The position numbers were made by a program, and so were the translations under genes. This document shows positions 7,076 through 16,422 of a DNA stretch of 64,000 bases, piece by piece. The stretch comes from Streptococcus sp. Lineage in GTDB: Bacteria; Bacillota; Bacilli; Lactobacillales; Streptococcaceae. The stretch is from positions 54,255 through 118,254 of the forward strand of contig JAUMZQ010000007.1 in NCBI GenBank assembly GCA_030528055.1, in the 5' to 3' direction. Numbering within the stretch: position 1 is the stretch's first letter; every line of letters starts with the position of its first letter. The notes beneath the pieces are model-generated. The model was not told where the DNA came from. It searched no databases and saw only the letters and a program-made list of their open reading frames with translations.

Positions 7076-9637
7076 ATGGAAAAAAAGATTGGGAAATCAG
7101 TTGTAGCAACTGGGATTGCAGCTACAACTATTATTTCTGGTGGGCTGACGCACCATCAGGTTTATGCTGACGATCTTGTTAATACAGCTACTGTGGTAGA
7201 ACCTGTATCAACTACTACTCCAACAACTTCTACAGAGGTTCCAGTAGTGCCTGTAACTCCTGTTAGTCTAGATGATGTTGTTGCAGCACAAGAAAAAGCT
7301 GATGCTGCTAAAGCAGAATTGGAGCAGCAACAAGCAGTAGTTGATCAAGCAAAATCAGATGTTCAAAAAGCTACTGATACTGTTAAGGAAGCTCAAGAAA
7401 CGGTAGAAGCAGCTAAAGAAAACAAAAAGGAAGCTACAACAGAAAATATTGAAACAGCAAAAACAGCTGTTCAAAATTCTAAAGAAGAAGTAAACGACAA
7501 GACTGCTGCAGTCAATTCAGCTGATACAAAGGTGAAAAATGCAGAAGAAGCAGTTAAAAATCAAGAAAATGTTGTTGCTGCTCAAAAAACATTGAAAGAT
7601 GTAGCTGAATCAGAGTTAAATCAAGCAAAAGAACCCGTTCATAATGAAGAACAAGCGCTTGAGACAGCTAAGAATCAACAGAAACAAGCTGAAAATGTTG
7701 TTAATCATTCTAAGGAAGAAGTAGCAAAAGCTGAACAAAGTGTTGCTTCATCTCAAGGGCAAACTGACATTCAGAATAAGATTAATCAAGCACAGTCTGA
7801 TTTAAATCAAACCAAACAAACCATTAGTTCAACTGAGGCTCAGTTGGCTACTGAAGAACAAAAAGCAACGACAGCACCTGTAGATCTTCGGACTACATCA
7901 TACAGTCAATTTTTAGAAAATCTTCGCAATAATTCTGAAAGTCAAGAAGTACGTGAAGCCGCTACAAATGCACTAGCATTGTACCAACGTGGTCAAAGTG
8001 AATTTGGAATTTCAGTTAATTCAGATCCAACAAGTCCTGCTAGTCTTGAAAATAACCTACAAGCATTAGAGTTAGTGAAAGCTATCAATGCTTATCGTCG
8101 GAACGCAGGTTTGTCAGAACTAGTTGTGGATCCATTTGCTAATGTAGCAAGCCAAATACAAACAGTTTATTTTGAAGAAAAAAATTGGCATATGGGCAAG
8201 CTCATTGGAAATGAAAATGTGGCCATTAGCTTTGCTCCTCAAGCGGCTGTTGATTTTTGGCATAGTGAGAAAAACCTCTACCAACAATTAGCAAATCAAT
8301 ATGGTCTTCCAACTGATGAAACACAAATTGATGCCAATGCGATTTATATGAAGGTTGGTGCTACTGTTTTTGCCAAAATCGGTCACTACGTTCAAATGAT
8401 GGACAATAAAGCAAATGTTATTTCAGCTGCTTATGATACACATCCAAATCAATGGGGAACACCTTATGGAACATCAGAAGTCGACTTCCATAATGTTGCT
8501 AACCTTGATCAACGAATGAATAATGGCACGCTTTTAACAGTTGCAGCTTTAGAACAATTGATTCGTACAGCAGGTGGTCGTGCGACTTCTTCTAGTACAG
8601 ATGTGACTGCTTTGAAGAATAAACTAGCAGAACTGAATGCTCAAAAAGTTAGCCAAGAATCAAGCTTGAATATCTTAAATGTTCAATTGGTTGATATACA
8701 AAATGATACAAATAACCGCATTATTTCATTAGAGAATGCACGTCAACAACTAACAGTAGCAGAGAGTCAATTAAGGCTAGCAAAACAAACAGTTGCTATT
8801 AAAGAAGCAGAGTTAACAACTGCAGTATCGAAGATTGCTGACAAGTTGCGTCCTTATCAAGAAAAGTTTTCTACGGCACAACAAGCTTTGGAAAAATCTC
8901 AAACGAAATTAGCAGATTTAAAATCCAATGAACAGACTGCAAGAGATACTTTTTCTAAAGCACAAGAAGCATTGATAGCTGCTAAAAATAAAGAAGTTGC
9001 TGCTCAAAAGAAATTATATAATTTAGAAAATGCTTCTGAGCTATTGCTGGCTGCTGAGACTGGACTTGAAGTAGCGCAAACAGATTTGTCTTCTAAGCAA
9101 GAAGTTTTAGGAAAAGAAGAAGCTAAATTGGCAACACTTCAAGGAGTCTATAATAATCTTCAATCGAATTATCTGACTTTACTGGATAAATTAATCCAAT
9201 CTGAAGGTGTTTATGCTTCTCCTGCATCATTAAGTATTCAGTCAGCTAAGGTAGAAACCCTTAGTGATTCAAAAAGAAAAACTAAAGATAAAGAAGACAA
9301 AGAAACAACGCTAGATACCGATAGTAAAGAGGAAACTAGCATAAAAATTGACAAATCTAAAACGAAGTCTAAGTTGAAGAATAGCAGTAAAGATGACAGT
9401 GACACAGTTGATTTTAGAGAGTTCTTTGCAACTGATCAAGGTTCGGCTGTTTCAGGAGTTTTTGGTCAAACTCCTGAGCAATTAACTGCGACTAATGTTG
9501 AAAATCAAAAAGATGGCATTGGTGCTTTCTTACCAACTACTGGTTCGGGTGCTGAACGTTTGGCAATTTTAGGAATGACAATTGGTGCAGTTAGTTTCTT
9601 AAGAACCAATAAAACTCAACGAAAGAGTAAAAAATAG
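7076..9637 (+). CDS. LPXTG-anchored coiled-coil surface protein with CAP domain (SEC10/PgrA-like)
   Basis: 853 residues. There is a signal peptide at 1-31 (cleavage after VYA), a Thr/Pro/Val-rich spacer to about 63, and a long Ala/Glu/Lys coiled coil at about 64-265. A CAP/SCP-type domain lies at about 331-455, including LVKAINAYRRNAGL and HMGKLIGNENVA. A second coiled coil covers about 508-706, followed by a charged Lys/Asp/Ser region and a C-terminal sortase signal LPTTG at about 818, a hydrophobic run and a basic tail. The layout resembles the SEC10/PgrA surface exclusion family and streptococcal adhesin-like proteins. It should be covalently attached to peptidoglycan with the coiled coils extended outward. 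AGAAGGA precedes the ATG. A bidirectional terminator separates it from the convergent glucan-binding gene. Confidence 0.85.
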   Translation: MEKKIGKSVVATGIAATTIISGGLTHHQVYADDLVNTATVVEPVSTTTPTTSTEVPVVPVTPVSLDDVVAAQEKADAAKAELEQQQAVVDQAKSDVQKATDTVKEAQETVEAAKENKKEATTENIETAKTAVQNSKEEVNDKTAAVNSADTKVKNAEEAVKNQENVVAAQKTLKDVAESELNQAKEPVHNEEQALETAKNQQKQAENVVNHSKEEVAKAEQSVASSQGQTDIQNKINQAQSDLNQTKQTISSTEAQLATEEQKATTAPVDLRTTSYSQFLENLRNNSESQEVREAATNALALYQRGQSEFGISVNSDPTSPASLENNLQALELVKAINAYRRNAGLSELVVDPFANVASQIQTVYFEEKNWHMGKLIGNENVAISFAPQAAVDFWHSEKNLYQQLANQYGLPTDETQIDANAIYMKVGATVFAKIGHYVQMMDNKANVISAAYDTHPNQWGTPYGTSEVDFHNVANLDQRMNNGTLLTVAALEQLIRTAGGRATSSSTDVTALKNKLAELNAQKVSQESSLNILNVQLVDIQNDTNNRIISLENARQQLTVAESQLRLAKQTVAIKEAELTTAVSKIADKLRPYQEKFSTAQQALEKSQTKLADLKSNEQTARDTFSKAQEALIAAKNKEVAAQKKLYNLENASELLLAAETGLEVAQTDLSSKQEVLGKEEAKLATLQGVYNNLQSNYLTLLDKLIQSEGVYASPASLSIQSAKVETLSDSKRKTKDKEDKETTLDTDSKEETSIKIDKSKTKSKLKNSSKDDSDTVDFREFFATDQGSAVSGVFGQTPEQLTATNVENQKDGIGAFLPTTGSGAERLAILGMTIGAVSFLRTNKTQRKSKK

Positions 9638-9649
9638 TTTATGATAAAT

Positions 9650-9677
9650 AAAAAGAGAACCCGAGAGTTCTCTTTTT
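9650..9677. terminator. Bidirectional terminator between two convergent surface-protein genes
   Basis: AAAAAGAGAAC (9650-9660) pairs with GTTCTCTTTTT (9667-9677) around a 6-base loop. A and T runs flank both sides, so it can serve both strands. Confidence 0.9.
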
Positions 9678-9742
9678 ATTGTGGTTTCAAATTGCTATTT
9701 TTGTGTTTAATATTGAATATTATTTTAAGTAGGAAATAGACC

Positions 9743-11350
9743 TTATCTTGCTCGACCATTTTCATCAAAATAATATTCTACACCGTCAATCACTACTGTT
9801 TCGTTTGCGTACATTTGTCCCGTTTTTTGATCAAAGTAGTAAGAGTCCCCATTTATTGAAACAAAATCTCCTTTGACTTGTGCCCCATAAAAATCTTCAA
9901 ACGAGGTATCAAAGTAAAGGGTCATTCCATCAATTTTTTGAAATCCTGTAACCTTGTGTCCTTTTTCATCGAAATAATAACAATTTCCATATTCGTCATA
10001 AGTAAATGTATCACGTTGAACTATTTCTGTAGCTATACCACTTTTATTTAAAGAATAGGAATAGCCTTGGTAGTTAACAGTTGCGTTTTTTAAAATTTGT
10101 CCCTCTTGGTTGAAATAATATTGTTTATCGTCAATTGTTTCGATTGTTTTTCGAGCAATCTCACCTGTACTATTCATTAAATAATACTGTTTGCCATCTA
10201 AACTAATGAATCGTCCTTTGACTTGTTTTCCATCTTGATCAAAAAAATACGTTTTACTACCAATTGTTTGCCAACCGGTGACCTTTTGTCCATTTTTGTC
10301 AAAATAATACCAGGATTTGTCAGGTCCATAATAAAAAGAATTTTTGATATTTTCTGACTCAAGTTGTTTTGAATCCGGTCCAATGTCAGTAACAATTCCC
10401 TGATTGTTAACGCGGTAAAACATTCCTTTAAAATAGATAAACCGATTCGTGACTAACTCACCAGTTAATGGGTCAAAATAATACTTTTTTCCATTAATTT
10501 CATAAACTTCGCCTTTGATTTGCCCACCGATTTGATGGAAATTATCTCCATCTAGTTTTTGTTCAGCAAAATAAAAGGTTTTTCCATTTATTGTTTTCCA
10601 ACCTGTCACAGGTTTTCCTTCGGAATCGAAATACATCCATCCATTAAAATATGGAGTGTATTTATAGTTGTTACTATTGTTGATGTAGCGAAAATCATTT
10701 TTAACTAACTCACCGCTATTAGAATCAAAAAAGTGAAGTTGATTGTCTACTAGTACCAATTCCCCTTTTATTTGTTTCCCGTCTTTATTAAAGTAGAGTG
10801 TTTTTCCGTTGATTGTTTGCCACCCGGTCGCTTTTTCTCCATTGTTGTAGAAATACCAACTCCCGTTTTTATCAGTAGTAAAACCTTGTTTCTTTTCTTC
10901 GGAAGATTGTTTTTGTTCATCGTTAGTAACAGCATTGCTTGATGACTGTTCTGACTTTTGGGTTGATTTTGTGTCATCTTCTGATTTTGGGGTGGAATTA
11001 CTATTTTTGTTAGATGGTGTTGAATTGTCGCTTTGGCTTGTCTGTGTTTCTGAATTAGAATTATTGGAGGTTGTTGAGCTGTCTTGATTGGTTGAAGATG
11101 AGCTTATTGATGAACTTTCTTTATCCTCAAAGTTGGAACTAGAAGTATTTTCATTTGTTTGGCTATTTTGTGAATAACTTGATTCGGTTTGCCCTTTTTC
11201 TTTCTCTGGATAATTGGTATTGGTTGTGCTTTCTTCGGCAAGAGTTAAATTGCTTCCCACATAAGCAGATAAAAGAAGCCCGCTGATAAGGGTAACTGAC
11301 ATCCAGCGTTTCTTTTTCTTATGAGTTTTAATCTGTGTTTGTGGTTTCAT
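9743..11350 (-). CDS. Secreted glucan-binding-repeat protein (GbpA/Dei-like)
   Basis: 535 residues. A signal peptide with a long basic n-region covers 1-38. Residues 40-155 are a low-complexity Ser/Thr/Asn/Gln linker. From about 160 to the end there are roughly nine tandem aromatic-glycine repeats of the type GWQTINGKTLYFNKDGKQI, the cell-wall/glucan-binding repeat family of glucosyltransferases and Gbp proteins. No catalytic domain and no LPXTG is present, so the protein consists of export signal, spacer and binding repeats, as in S. mutans GbpA or dextranase inhibitor. Binding to alpha-glucan is inferred from the repeats; choline binding is an alternative. A GAGGAGG site precedes the ATG, and a strong promoter drives it. 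Confidence 0.8.
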   Translation of the reverse strand: MKPQTQIKTHKKKKRWMSVTLISGLLLSAYVGSNLTLAEESTTNTNYPEKEKGQTESSYSQNSQTNENTSSSNFEDKESSSISSSSTNQDSSTTSNNSNSETQTSQSDNSTPSNKNSNSTPKSEDDTKSTQKSEQSSSNAVTNDEQKQSSEEKKQGFTTDKNGSWYFYNNGEKATGWQTINGKTLYFNKDGKQIKGELVLVDNQLHFFDSNSGELVKNDFRYINNSNNYKYTPYFNGWMYFDSEGKPVTGWKTINGKTFYFAEQKLDGDNFHQIGGQIKGEVYEINGKKYYFDPLTGELVTNRFIYFKGMFYRVNNQGIVTDIGPDSKQLESENIKNSFYYGPDKSWYYFDKNGQKVTGWQTIGSKTYFFDQDGKQVKGRFISLDGKQYYLMNSTGEIARKTIETIDDKQYYFNQEGQILKNATVNYQGYSYSLNKSGIATEIVQRDTFTYDEYGNCYYFDEKGHKVTGFQKIDGMTLYFDTSFEDFYGAQVKGDFVSINGDSYYFDQKTGQMYANETVVIDGVEYYFDENGRAR

Positions 11351-11388
11351 TTATTTCGCCTCCTCAATAAAATTCACTCCATTACAGT

Positions 11389-11417
11389 ATTATAGTATCA
11401 AAAATTTGGAAAGTCAA
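11389..11417 (-). promoter_or_regulatory. Consensus promoter of the glucan-binding-repeat gene
   Basis: On the minus strand TTGACT (complement of 11412-11417), 17 bases, TATAAT (complement of 11389-11394), about 40 bases from the start codon. Confidence 0.85.
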
Positions 11418-11460
11418 CTAAAATCCATAAATATAAAAATAATTAGTTACATTATTCTTT

Positions 11461-11481
11461 GTGATAGGAAGTTTTTATCAC
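11461..11481. promoter_or_regulatory. Inverted repeat in the divergent LysR promoter region
   Basis: GTGATA (11461-11466) and TATCAC (11476-11481) with nine bases between, a T-N11-A-like layout often bound by LysR regulators. It lies just upstream of the LysR gene promoter, suggesting autoregulation; this is an inference. Confidence 0.4.
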
Positions 11482-11506
11482 ATTTCGTGAATTGATTCCT
11501 CTTTTA

Positions 11507-11515
11507 TGGTATAAT
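11507..11515 (+). promoter_or_regulatory. Extended -10 promoter of the LysR gene
   Basis: TGGTATAAT at 11507-11515, 28 bases ahead of the ATG, with no good -35. Confidence 0.6.
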
Positions 11516-11543
11516 TAGAGGATATATAAAGAAGGAATCAATT

Positions 11544-12455
11544 ATGAATATTCAACAATTACGGTATGTGGTTGCCATTGCCAATAGCGGAACTTTTAGA
11601 GAAGCAGCAGAAAAGATGTATGTGAGTCAACCTAGTTTATCCATTTCTGTTCGAGATTTGGAAAAAGAACTTGGTTTTAAGATATTTCGTCGAACTAGTA
11701 GTGGAACTTTTCTTACTCGTAGAGGAATGGACTTTTATGAAAAAGCTCAAGAGTTAGTGAAGGGATTTGATGTTTTCCAAAATCAATACATCAATCCAGA
11801 AGATGAAAAAGATGAGTTTTCTATTGCCAGTCAACACTATGATTTTTTACCGCCTTTGATTACTTATTTTTCAAAAAAATATCCAGAGTATAAGAATTTT
11901 CGGATTTTTGAATCAACAACGGTACAGATTTTAGATGAAGTAGCTCAAGGACATAGCGAAATTGGGATTATCTATCTCAATCATCAAAATACAAAGGGGA
12001 TTATGCAACGTGTGGAGAAATTAGGCTTAGAGGTAATAGAGCTGATTCCTTTTCAAACGCATATTTACCTTCGTGAAGGACATCCTCTCACTAAGAAAAA
12101 AGAACTGGTGATGGAAGACATTGCAGATTTGCCAACGGTTCGTTTCACTCAAGAAAAAGATGAGTATCTTTATTATTCGGAAAACTTTGTTGATACAAGT
12201 GATAGTCCCCAAATGTTTAATGTAACAGATAGAGCCACTTTGAACGGAATTTTAGAACGGACAGATGCTTATGCAACAGGTTCTGGTTTTCTAGATAGCG
12301 ATAGTGTGAATGGTATAACGGTTATCAAACTAAATGATCATCTTGATAATCGTATGGTTTATGTTAAACGTGAGGAAGCAGACCTCTCTCAAACAGGTTC
12401 AGCATTTGCAGCTGTAATGAAAGAATACTTTGAACAAAAGAAATATGATGAATAA
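11544..12455 (+). CDS. cpsY: LysR-family regulator of the CpsY/MtaR type
   Basis: 303 residues. The N-terminal winged helix is MNIQQLRYVVAIANSGTFRE followed by the recognition region VSQPSLSISVRDLEKELG; residues 90-295 form a LysR substrate-binding domain. In streptococci the LysR gene immediately upstream of lspA-rluD is CpsY (MtaR in group B), a regulator of methionine supply and of survival in neutrophils; the assignment rests on this gene order and the sequence. The ATG follows AAGAAGGA. lspA begins within its last codons, so the two are probably coupled. Confidence 0.82.
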   Translation: MNIQQLRYVVAIANSGTFREAAEKMYVSQPSLSISVRDLEKELGFKIFRRTSSGTFLTRRGMDFYEKAQELVKGFDVFQNQYINPEDEKDEFSIASQHYDFLPPLITYFSKKYPEYKNFRIFESTTVQILDEVAQGHSEIGIIYLNHQNTKGIMQRVEKLGLEVIELIPFQTHIYLREGHPLTKKKELVMEDIADLPTVRFTQEKDEYLYYSENFVDTSDSPQMFNVTDRATLNGILERTDAYATGSGFLDSDSVNGITVIKLNDHLDNRMVYVKREEADLSQTGSAFAAVMKEYFEQKKYDE

Positions 12456-12927
12456 AAAAAATATAAAAAAAATAATTGTTTTGCTTATAATTTTAATTTT
12501 GATTGTATGTGATCAACTGGTTAAATTTTATATTACAAGCAATTTTAAATTAGGACAAGTGAAAAAATTTATTCCTAAAGTTCTTAGTCTAACTTATCTC
12601 CAAAACACAGGAGCAGCTTTTTCTATTTTGGAAAATCAACAATGGTTTTTTACAATTATAACAATTATTGCTGTTGGTTTAGTCGGTTGGTACTTAAATA
12701 AACATATTGACCGTTCTCCTTGGTTTGTTGGGGGCTATTCTTTGGTTATTGCTGGAGGAATCGGAAACTTTATCGATCGCTTGCATCAAGGATTTGTTGT
12801 AGATATGTTTCAGTTAGAATTTATTCATTTTGCTATTTTTAATGTAGCAGATAGCTATTTAACCATAGGAGTTTTAATTCTCTTAGTGCTAAGTTTTAAG
12901 GAAGAAGTGAATGGAACTAAAAATTGA
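12448..12927 (+). CDS. lspA: Lipoprotein signal peptidase (SPase II)
   Basis: About 159 residues with four transmembrane segments. Family blocks are NTGAAFSIL, GGIGNFIDRLHQGFVVD and FNVADSYLTIG; the Asp in VVD and the Asp in VADS form the aspartyl dyad. It cleaves lipid-modified prolipoproteins such as the several lipoproteins encoded in this window. Two adjacent ATGs (12445 and 12448) overlap the end of the LysR gene and no strong ribosome binding site is visible, so translation probably depends on coupling. Its end overlaps rluD by 17 bases. Confidence 0.94.
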   Translation: MNKKNIKKIIVLLIILILIVCDQLVKFYITSNFKLGQVKKFIPKVLSLTYLQNTGAAFSILENQQWFFTIITIIAVGLVGWYLNKHIDRSPWFVGGYSLVIAGGIGNFIDRLHQGFVVDMFQLEFIHFAIFNVADSYLTIGVLILLVLSFKEEVNGTKN

Positions 12928-13828
12928 AAAAGAAACTGAAGGCTTGCGTCTGGACAAAGTTGTCGCTGATTTGACAGAACTTTCTCGTAGTGCTGCAAAT
13001 GACCAGATAAAAAGAGGTCAAATATTAGTTAATGGGCAAAATAAAAAAGCCAAATATTCTGTAAAGCAAGGGGATCTTATCTATTATGAAATTTCTGAAC
13101 CTGAGGTTTTGGAGTATGAGTCTGAAAATATACCGCTTGAAATTGTGTACCAAGATGCTGATGTTCTGGTAGTAAATAAACCACAAGGAATGGTGGTTCA
13201 CCCCAGTCCAGGCCACACTAGCGGAACCTTGGTCAACGCTTTAATGTATCATGTAAAGGATTTATCAGGTATCAATGGTATTTTACGCCCTGGGATTGTT
13301 CATAGAATTGATAAAGATACATCTGGTCTGTTAATGATTGCTAAAAATGATTCTGCTCATTTGAAGTTGGCAGAGGAATTGAAAAATAAAAAATCTTTGC
13401 GTAAATATTGGGCTATTGTTCATGGTAATTTACCAAATGATCGTGGTGTGATTGAAGCACCGATTGGACGTAGTGAAAAAGATCGTAAGAAACAAGCAGT
13501 TACAGCAAAAGGAAAACCTGCTTTGACTCGTTTTCATGTTTTGGAACGTTTTGGTGATTATAGTTTATTGGAATTGCAACTAGAAACGGGTCGAACTCAT
13601 CAAATTAGAGTTCACTTGGCTTATATTGGTCATCCTGTTGCGGGTGATTTGGTTTATGGACCACGCAAAACACTAAAAGGACAAGGGCAATTTTTACATG
13701 CTAAAACACTTGGTTTTACACATCCAAAGACAGGAGAAGTGTTAAAATTTTCTGTTGAGGTACCAGAATTGTTTCAAAAGACCTTAGAAAAATTAAGAAA
13801 GTCAAATGACTCATTACAAAATAGTTAA
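12911..13828 (+). CDS. rluD: RluD-family rRNA pseudouridine synthase
   Basis: 305 residues. An N-terminal S4 RNA-binding domain (LRLDKVVADLTELSRSAAND, residues 12-60) is followed by the catalytic domain with HRIDKDTSGLLMIAK, whose Asp is the nucleophile, and the ETGRTHQIRVH block. It is expected to make pseudouridines in helix 69 of 23S rRNA, although RluC/RluD-type specificity cannot be separated with confidence. It overlaps lspA, as is usual in streptococci. Confidence 0.92.
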   Translation: MELKIEKETEGLRLDKVVADLTELSRSAANDQIKRGQILVNGQNKKAKYSVKQGDLIYYEISEPEVLEYESENIPLEIVYQDADVLVVNKPQGMVVHPSPGHTSGTLVNALMYHVKDLSGINGILRPGIVHRIDKDTSGLLMIAKNDSAHLKLAEELKNKKSLRKYWAIVHGNLPNDRGVIEAPIGRSEKDRKKQAVTAKGKPALTRFHVLERFGDYSLLELQLETGRTHQIRVHLAYIGHPVAGDLVYGPRKTLKGQGQFLHAKTLGFTHPKTGEVLKFSVEVPELFQKTLEKLRKSNDSLQNS

Positions 13829-13841
13829 AACCTATCTAATT

Positions 13842-13931
13842 AAAGCAACTTGATTTGTATCTTATCTATCTAAACTTGCTTTGAATAGCAGTTGATAGAT
13901 ATTGTTCTTATTTACAGTTGCTTTTCTTTTT
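13842..13931 (+). terminator. Nested hairpin structure after rluD, probable terminator
   Basis: An outer stem AAAGCAACT (13842-13850) / AGTTGCTTT (13916-13924) is followed by TTCTTTTTC. Inside lies a second hairpin: ATCTATC/GATAGAT (13864-13870, 13894-13900) continuing into AAC/GTT and TGCT/AGCA around a 6-base loop. The proB promoter lies downstream, so this belongs to the 3' end of the lspA-rluD transcript. Confidence 0.6.
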
Positions 13932-13958
13932 CTTATTTTAATATTTTTTGATGTTTCA

Positions 13959-13967
13959 TGTTATAAT
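13959..13967 (+). promoter_or_regulatory. Extended -10 promoter of proBAC
   Basis: TGTTATAAT at 13959-13967, 29 bases ahead of proB; the -35 region is AT-rich without a clear hexamer. Confidence 0.6.
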
Positions 13968-13996
13968 AATACAATCTATATAGGAAAGAACTACAA

Positions 13997-15109
13997 ATGA
14001 AAGTAAAAAGAATTGTATTTAAAGTCGGAACCTCCTCTTTAACAAATAAAGATGGTAGTTTATCACAGGAAAAAGTTAAAACCATTACACACCAACTAGC
14101 TGAATTACATAGTGCTGGTTATGAATTGATTTTAGTTTCTTCTGGTGCTATTGCAGCTGGTTTTGCTTCACTAGGTTTCAAAAAACGACCAACTAAAATA
14201 GCCGACAAACAAGCTTCCGCTGCCGTTGGGCAAGGATTGCTTTTAGAAGAATATACTACAAATTTATCTATAAAAAACATTGTTTCAGCACAAATTCTTT
14301 TGACACAAGATGATTTTATTGATAAACGTCGTTATAAAAATGCGCACCAAGCCTTGACTGTTTTACTCAACAGAGGTGCGATTCCCATTATCAATGAAAA
14401 TGATACAGTGGCTATCGAGGAGCTAAAAGTAGGAGATAATGATACGCTTAGCGCTCAAGTAGCAGCTATGATTCAAGCTGATTTACTGGTTCTTTTGACT
14501 GATGTAGATGGAGTTTATACTGAAAATCCTAGTCACAATCCACAAGCAAAACGTTTGGAGAAAATCTCTAGCATCACAGATGAAATCATTCAAATGGCTG
14601 GAGGTTCAGGATCTACAAATGGAACTGGTGGTATGCTGACGAAGATAAAAGCGGCCACTCTAGCGACAAATGCAGGAGTACCTGTTTATATTTGTTCTTC
14701 CTTTAAAGAAAGAGCTTTGATTGAAGCAGCTACTCATCAAGATGAAGGTACAATATTTGTTGCTCAAGATAAAAATATGAAAACGCAAAAACAATGGTTA
14801 GCTTTCTATGCTCCAAGTCAGGGAGAAATTTATGTAGATCGAGGAGCTAGTCATGCGTTGATAGAATCAGGAAAGAGCCTTTTGATTTCTGGAATTGTTC
14901 AAATTAAAGGAAAATTCTCTTATCATGAGATTGTCAATGTTTATGATCAGGAAAGCGGTCGTATCATCGGAAAAGGTCGAGTTCGCTTTGGGCAAACAGC
15001 ACTAGAAGATTTATTGAGAGCTAGTAAGCCTAAAGGTGTTGTGATTCATCGAGACGATTGGATTTCAATCACTCCAGCATTGGAGTTGCTTTTATCGCAA
15101 TTTAACTAA
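13997..15109 (+). CDS. proB: Glutamate 5-kinase
   Basis: 370 residues. An amino-acid-kinase domain (residues 1-255: [43 protein letters not shown]) is followed by a C-terminal PUA domain from about 275. It phosphorylates L-glutamate with ATP, the first and feedback-controlled step of proline synthesis. The start follows AGGAAAG. It is the first gene of a complete proBAC operon; no T-box or other leader element precedes it. Confidence 0.96.
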   Translation: MKVKRIVFKVGTSSLTNKDGSLSQEKVKTITHQLAELHSAGYELILVSSGAIAAGFASLGFKKRPTKIADKQASAAVGQGLLLEEYTTNLSIKNIVSAQILLTQDDFIDKRRYKNAHQALTVLLNRGAIPIINENDTVAIEELKVGDNDTLSAQVAAMIQADLLVLLTDVDGVYTENPSHNPQAKRLEKISSITDEIIQMAGGSGSTNGTGGMLTKIKAATLATNAGVPVYICSSFKERALIEAATHQDEGTIFVAQDKNMKTQKQWLAFYAPSQGEIYVDRGASHALIESGKSLLISGIVQIKGKFSYHEIVNVYDQESGRIIGKGRVRFGQTALEDLLRASKPKGVVIHRDDWISITPALELLLSQFN

Positions 15110-15157
15110 AAATTAGAATCATTTATTCTAAAGCTAAACATAAGAATGAGGAAATCT

Positions 15158-16420
15158 ATGAGTAGTACACAACTGTTATTGGAAAAAATTAAACAATCTA
15201 AAAAATCTATCAATACAGCTTCTAGCACAGAAAAGAATCAAGCACTTTTATTGATGGCTGATTTTTTAGAAGCAGCGACAGAGAGTATTTTAGCAGCTAA
15301 TTTAAAAGACATGGAAAAAGCCAAAGGAGTGATTTCGGATGTCATGTTGGATCGCCTCTACTTAGATGCGGATAGAATAAAAGAAATGGCTAAAGGAATC
15401 CGTCAGGTAGTAAATCTTCCAGATCCTATAGGGGAAATTTTAGATACTGTTCATTTGGAAAACGGTCTGACGATTAGCAAAAAAAGAGTTGCACTAGGTG
15501 TTGTGGGGATTATCTATGAAAGTCGTCCTAATGTTACTTCAGATGCAGTAGCACTTACTATAAAAAGTGGAAATGCTGTAATACTACGGAGTGGAAAAGA
15601 AGCCTATCAAACGGCTGCAGCAATAGTAACAGCTTTGAAAGCGGCCCTTGAACAGACTACGATTTCTTCTGATAGTATTCAATTGGTGTCTGATACGAGT
15701 CGAGAAAGTGCTTATACATTAATGAAGGCCAAAGGCTACCTAGATTTACTTATACCTCGTGGTGGGGCAGGATTGATTCAATCAGTTGTTGAGAATGCAA
15801 CTGTTCCAGTGATTGAAACTGGAACAGGGATTGTTCATGTTTATGTAGATAAAGAAGCCAATCAAGAGATGGCATTGGACATTATTGATAATGCTAAGAC
15901 GAGTCGTCCTTCTGTTTGCAATGCTATGGAGGTTTGTTTAGTTCATAAAGAGATAGCGGATTCTTTTCTTCCTTCACTATTTCAACGTTTAGTTGTGGAA
16001 CGCGAAAAGAATGACTTGCCTCCTATTCAGCTTCGCTTAGATCAAACAGCGGCAACCTTTATTTCTGGTGAAACAGCAAATTCAACTGATTTTGATAGAG
16101 AATTTTCAGACTATGTGATGGCAGTAAAATTGGTAGACTCTTTGGACGAGGCAATTGAACACATCGAAACACATGGAACACATCATTCAGACGCCATCGT
16201 GACAGATAGCGTTGAAAATGCTGATATTTTTACAGAACAAGTCGATAGCGCGGCAGTCTATGTAAATGCTTCAACTCGTTTTACTGATGGTGGAGAGTTT
16301 GGACTTGGTTGTGAAATGGGAATTTCTACTCAAAAATTGCATGCTAGAGGGCCTATGGGACTTAAAGAATTAACTAGTTATAAATATGTAGTTAAAGGAA
16401 ATGGACAGATAAGGAAGTAA
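15158..16420 (+). CDS. proA: Gamma-glutamyl phosphate reductase
   Basis: 420 residues starting [14 protein letters not shown]. An ATG at 15146 lies inside the GAGG ribosome binding site that serves 15158, so the latter is chosen. Aldehyde-dehydrogenase fold; the catalytic cysteine lies in [11 protein letters not shown] near residue 253. It reduces gamma-glutamyl phosphate to glutamate semialdehyde with NADPH. It lies between proB and proC, sharing two bases of overlap region with proC. Confidence 0.96.
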   Translation: MSSTQLLLEKIKQSKKSINTASSTEKNQALLLMADFLEAATESILAANLKDMEKAKGVISDVMLDRLYLDADRIKEMAKGIRQVVNLPDPIGEILDTVHLENGLTISKKRVALGVVGIIYESRPNVTSDAVALTIKSGNAVILRSGKEAYQTAAAIVTALKAALEQTTISSDSIQLVSDTSRESAYTLMKAKGYLDLLIPRGGAGLIQSVVENATVPVIETGTGIVHVYVDKEANQEMALDIIDNAKTSRPSVCNAMEVCLVHKEIADSFLPSLFQRLVVEREKNDLPPIQLRLDQTAATFISGETANSTDFDREFSDYVMAVKLVDSLDEAIEHIETHGTHHSDAIVTDSVENADIFTEQVDSAAVYVNASTRFTDGGEFGLGCEMGISTQKLHARGPMGLKELTSYKYVVKGNGQIRK

Positions 16421-16422
16421 TG

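Noticed and set aside
12430-12447. Earlier TTG start for lspA
   Set aside because: It would add six charged residues before the first membrane helix and has no ribosome binding site; the tandem ATGs fit better.
13829-13996. Possible T-box or riboswitch leader of proBAC
   Set aside because: The T-box sequence is absent and the promoter for proB lies downstream of the structured region.
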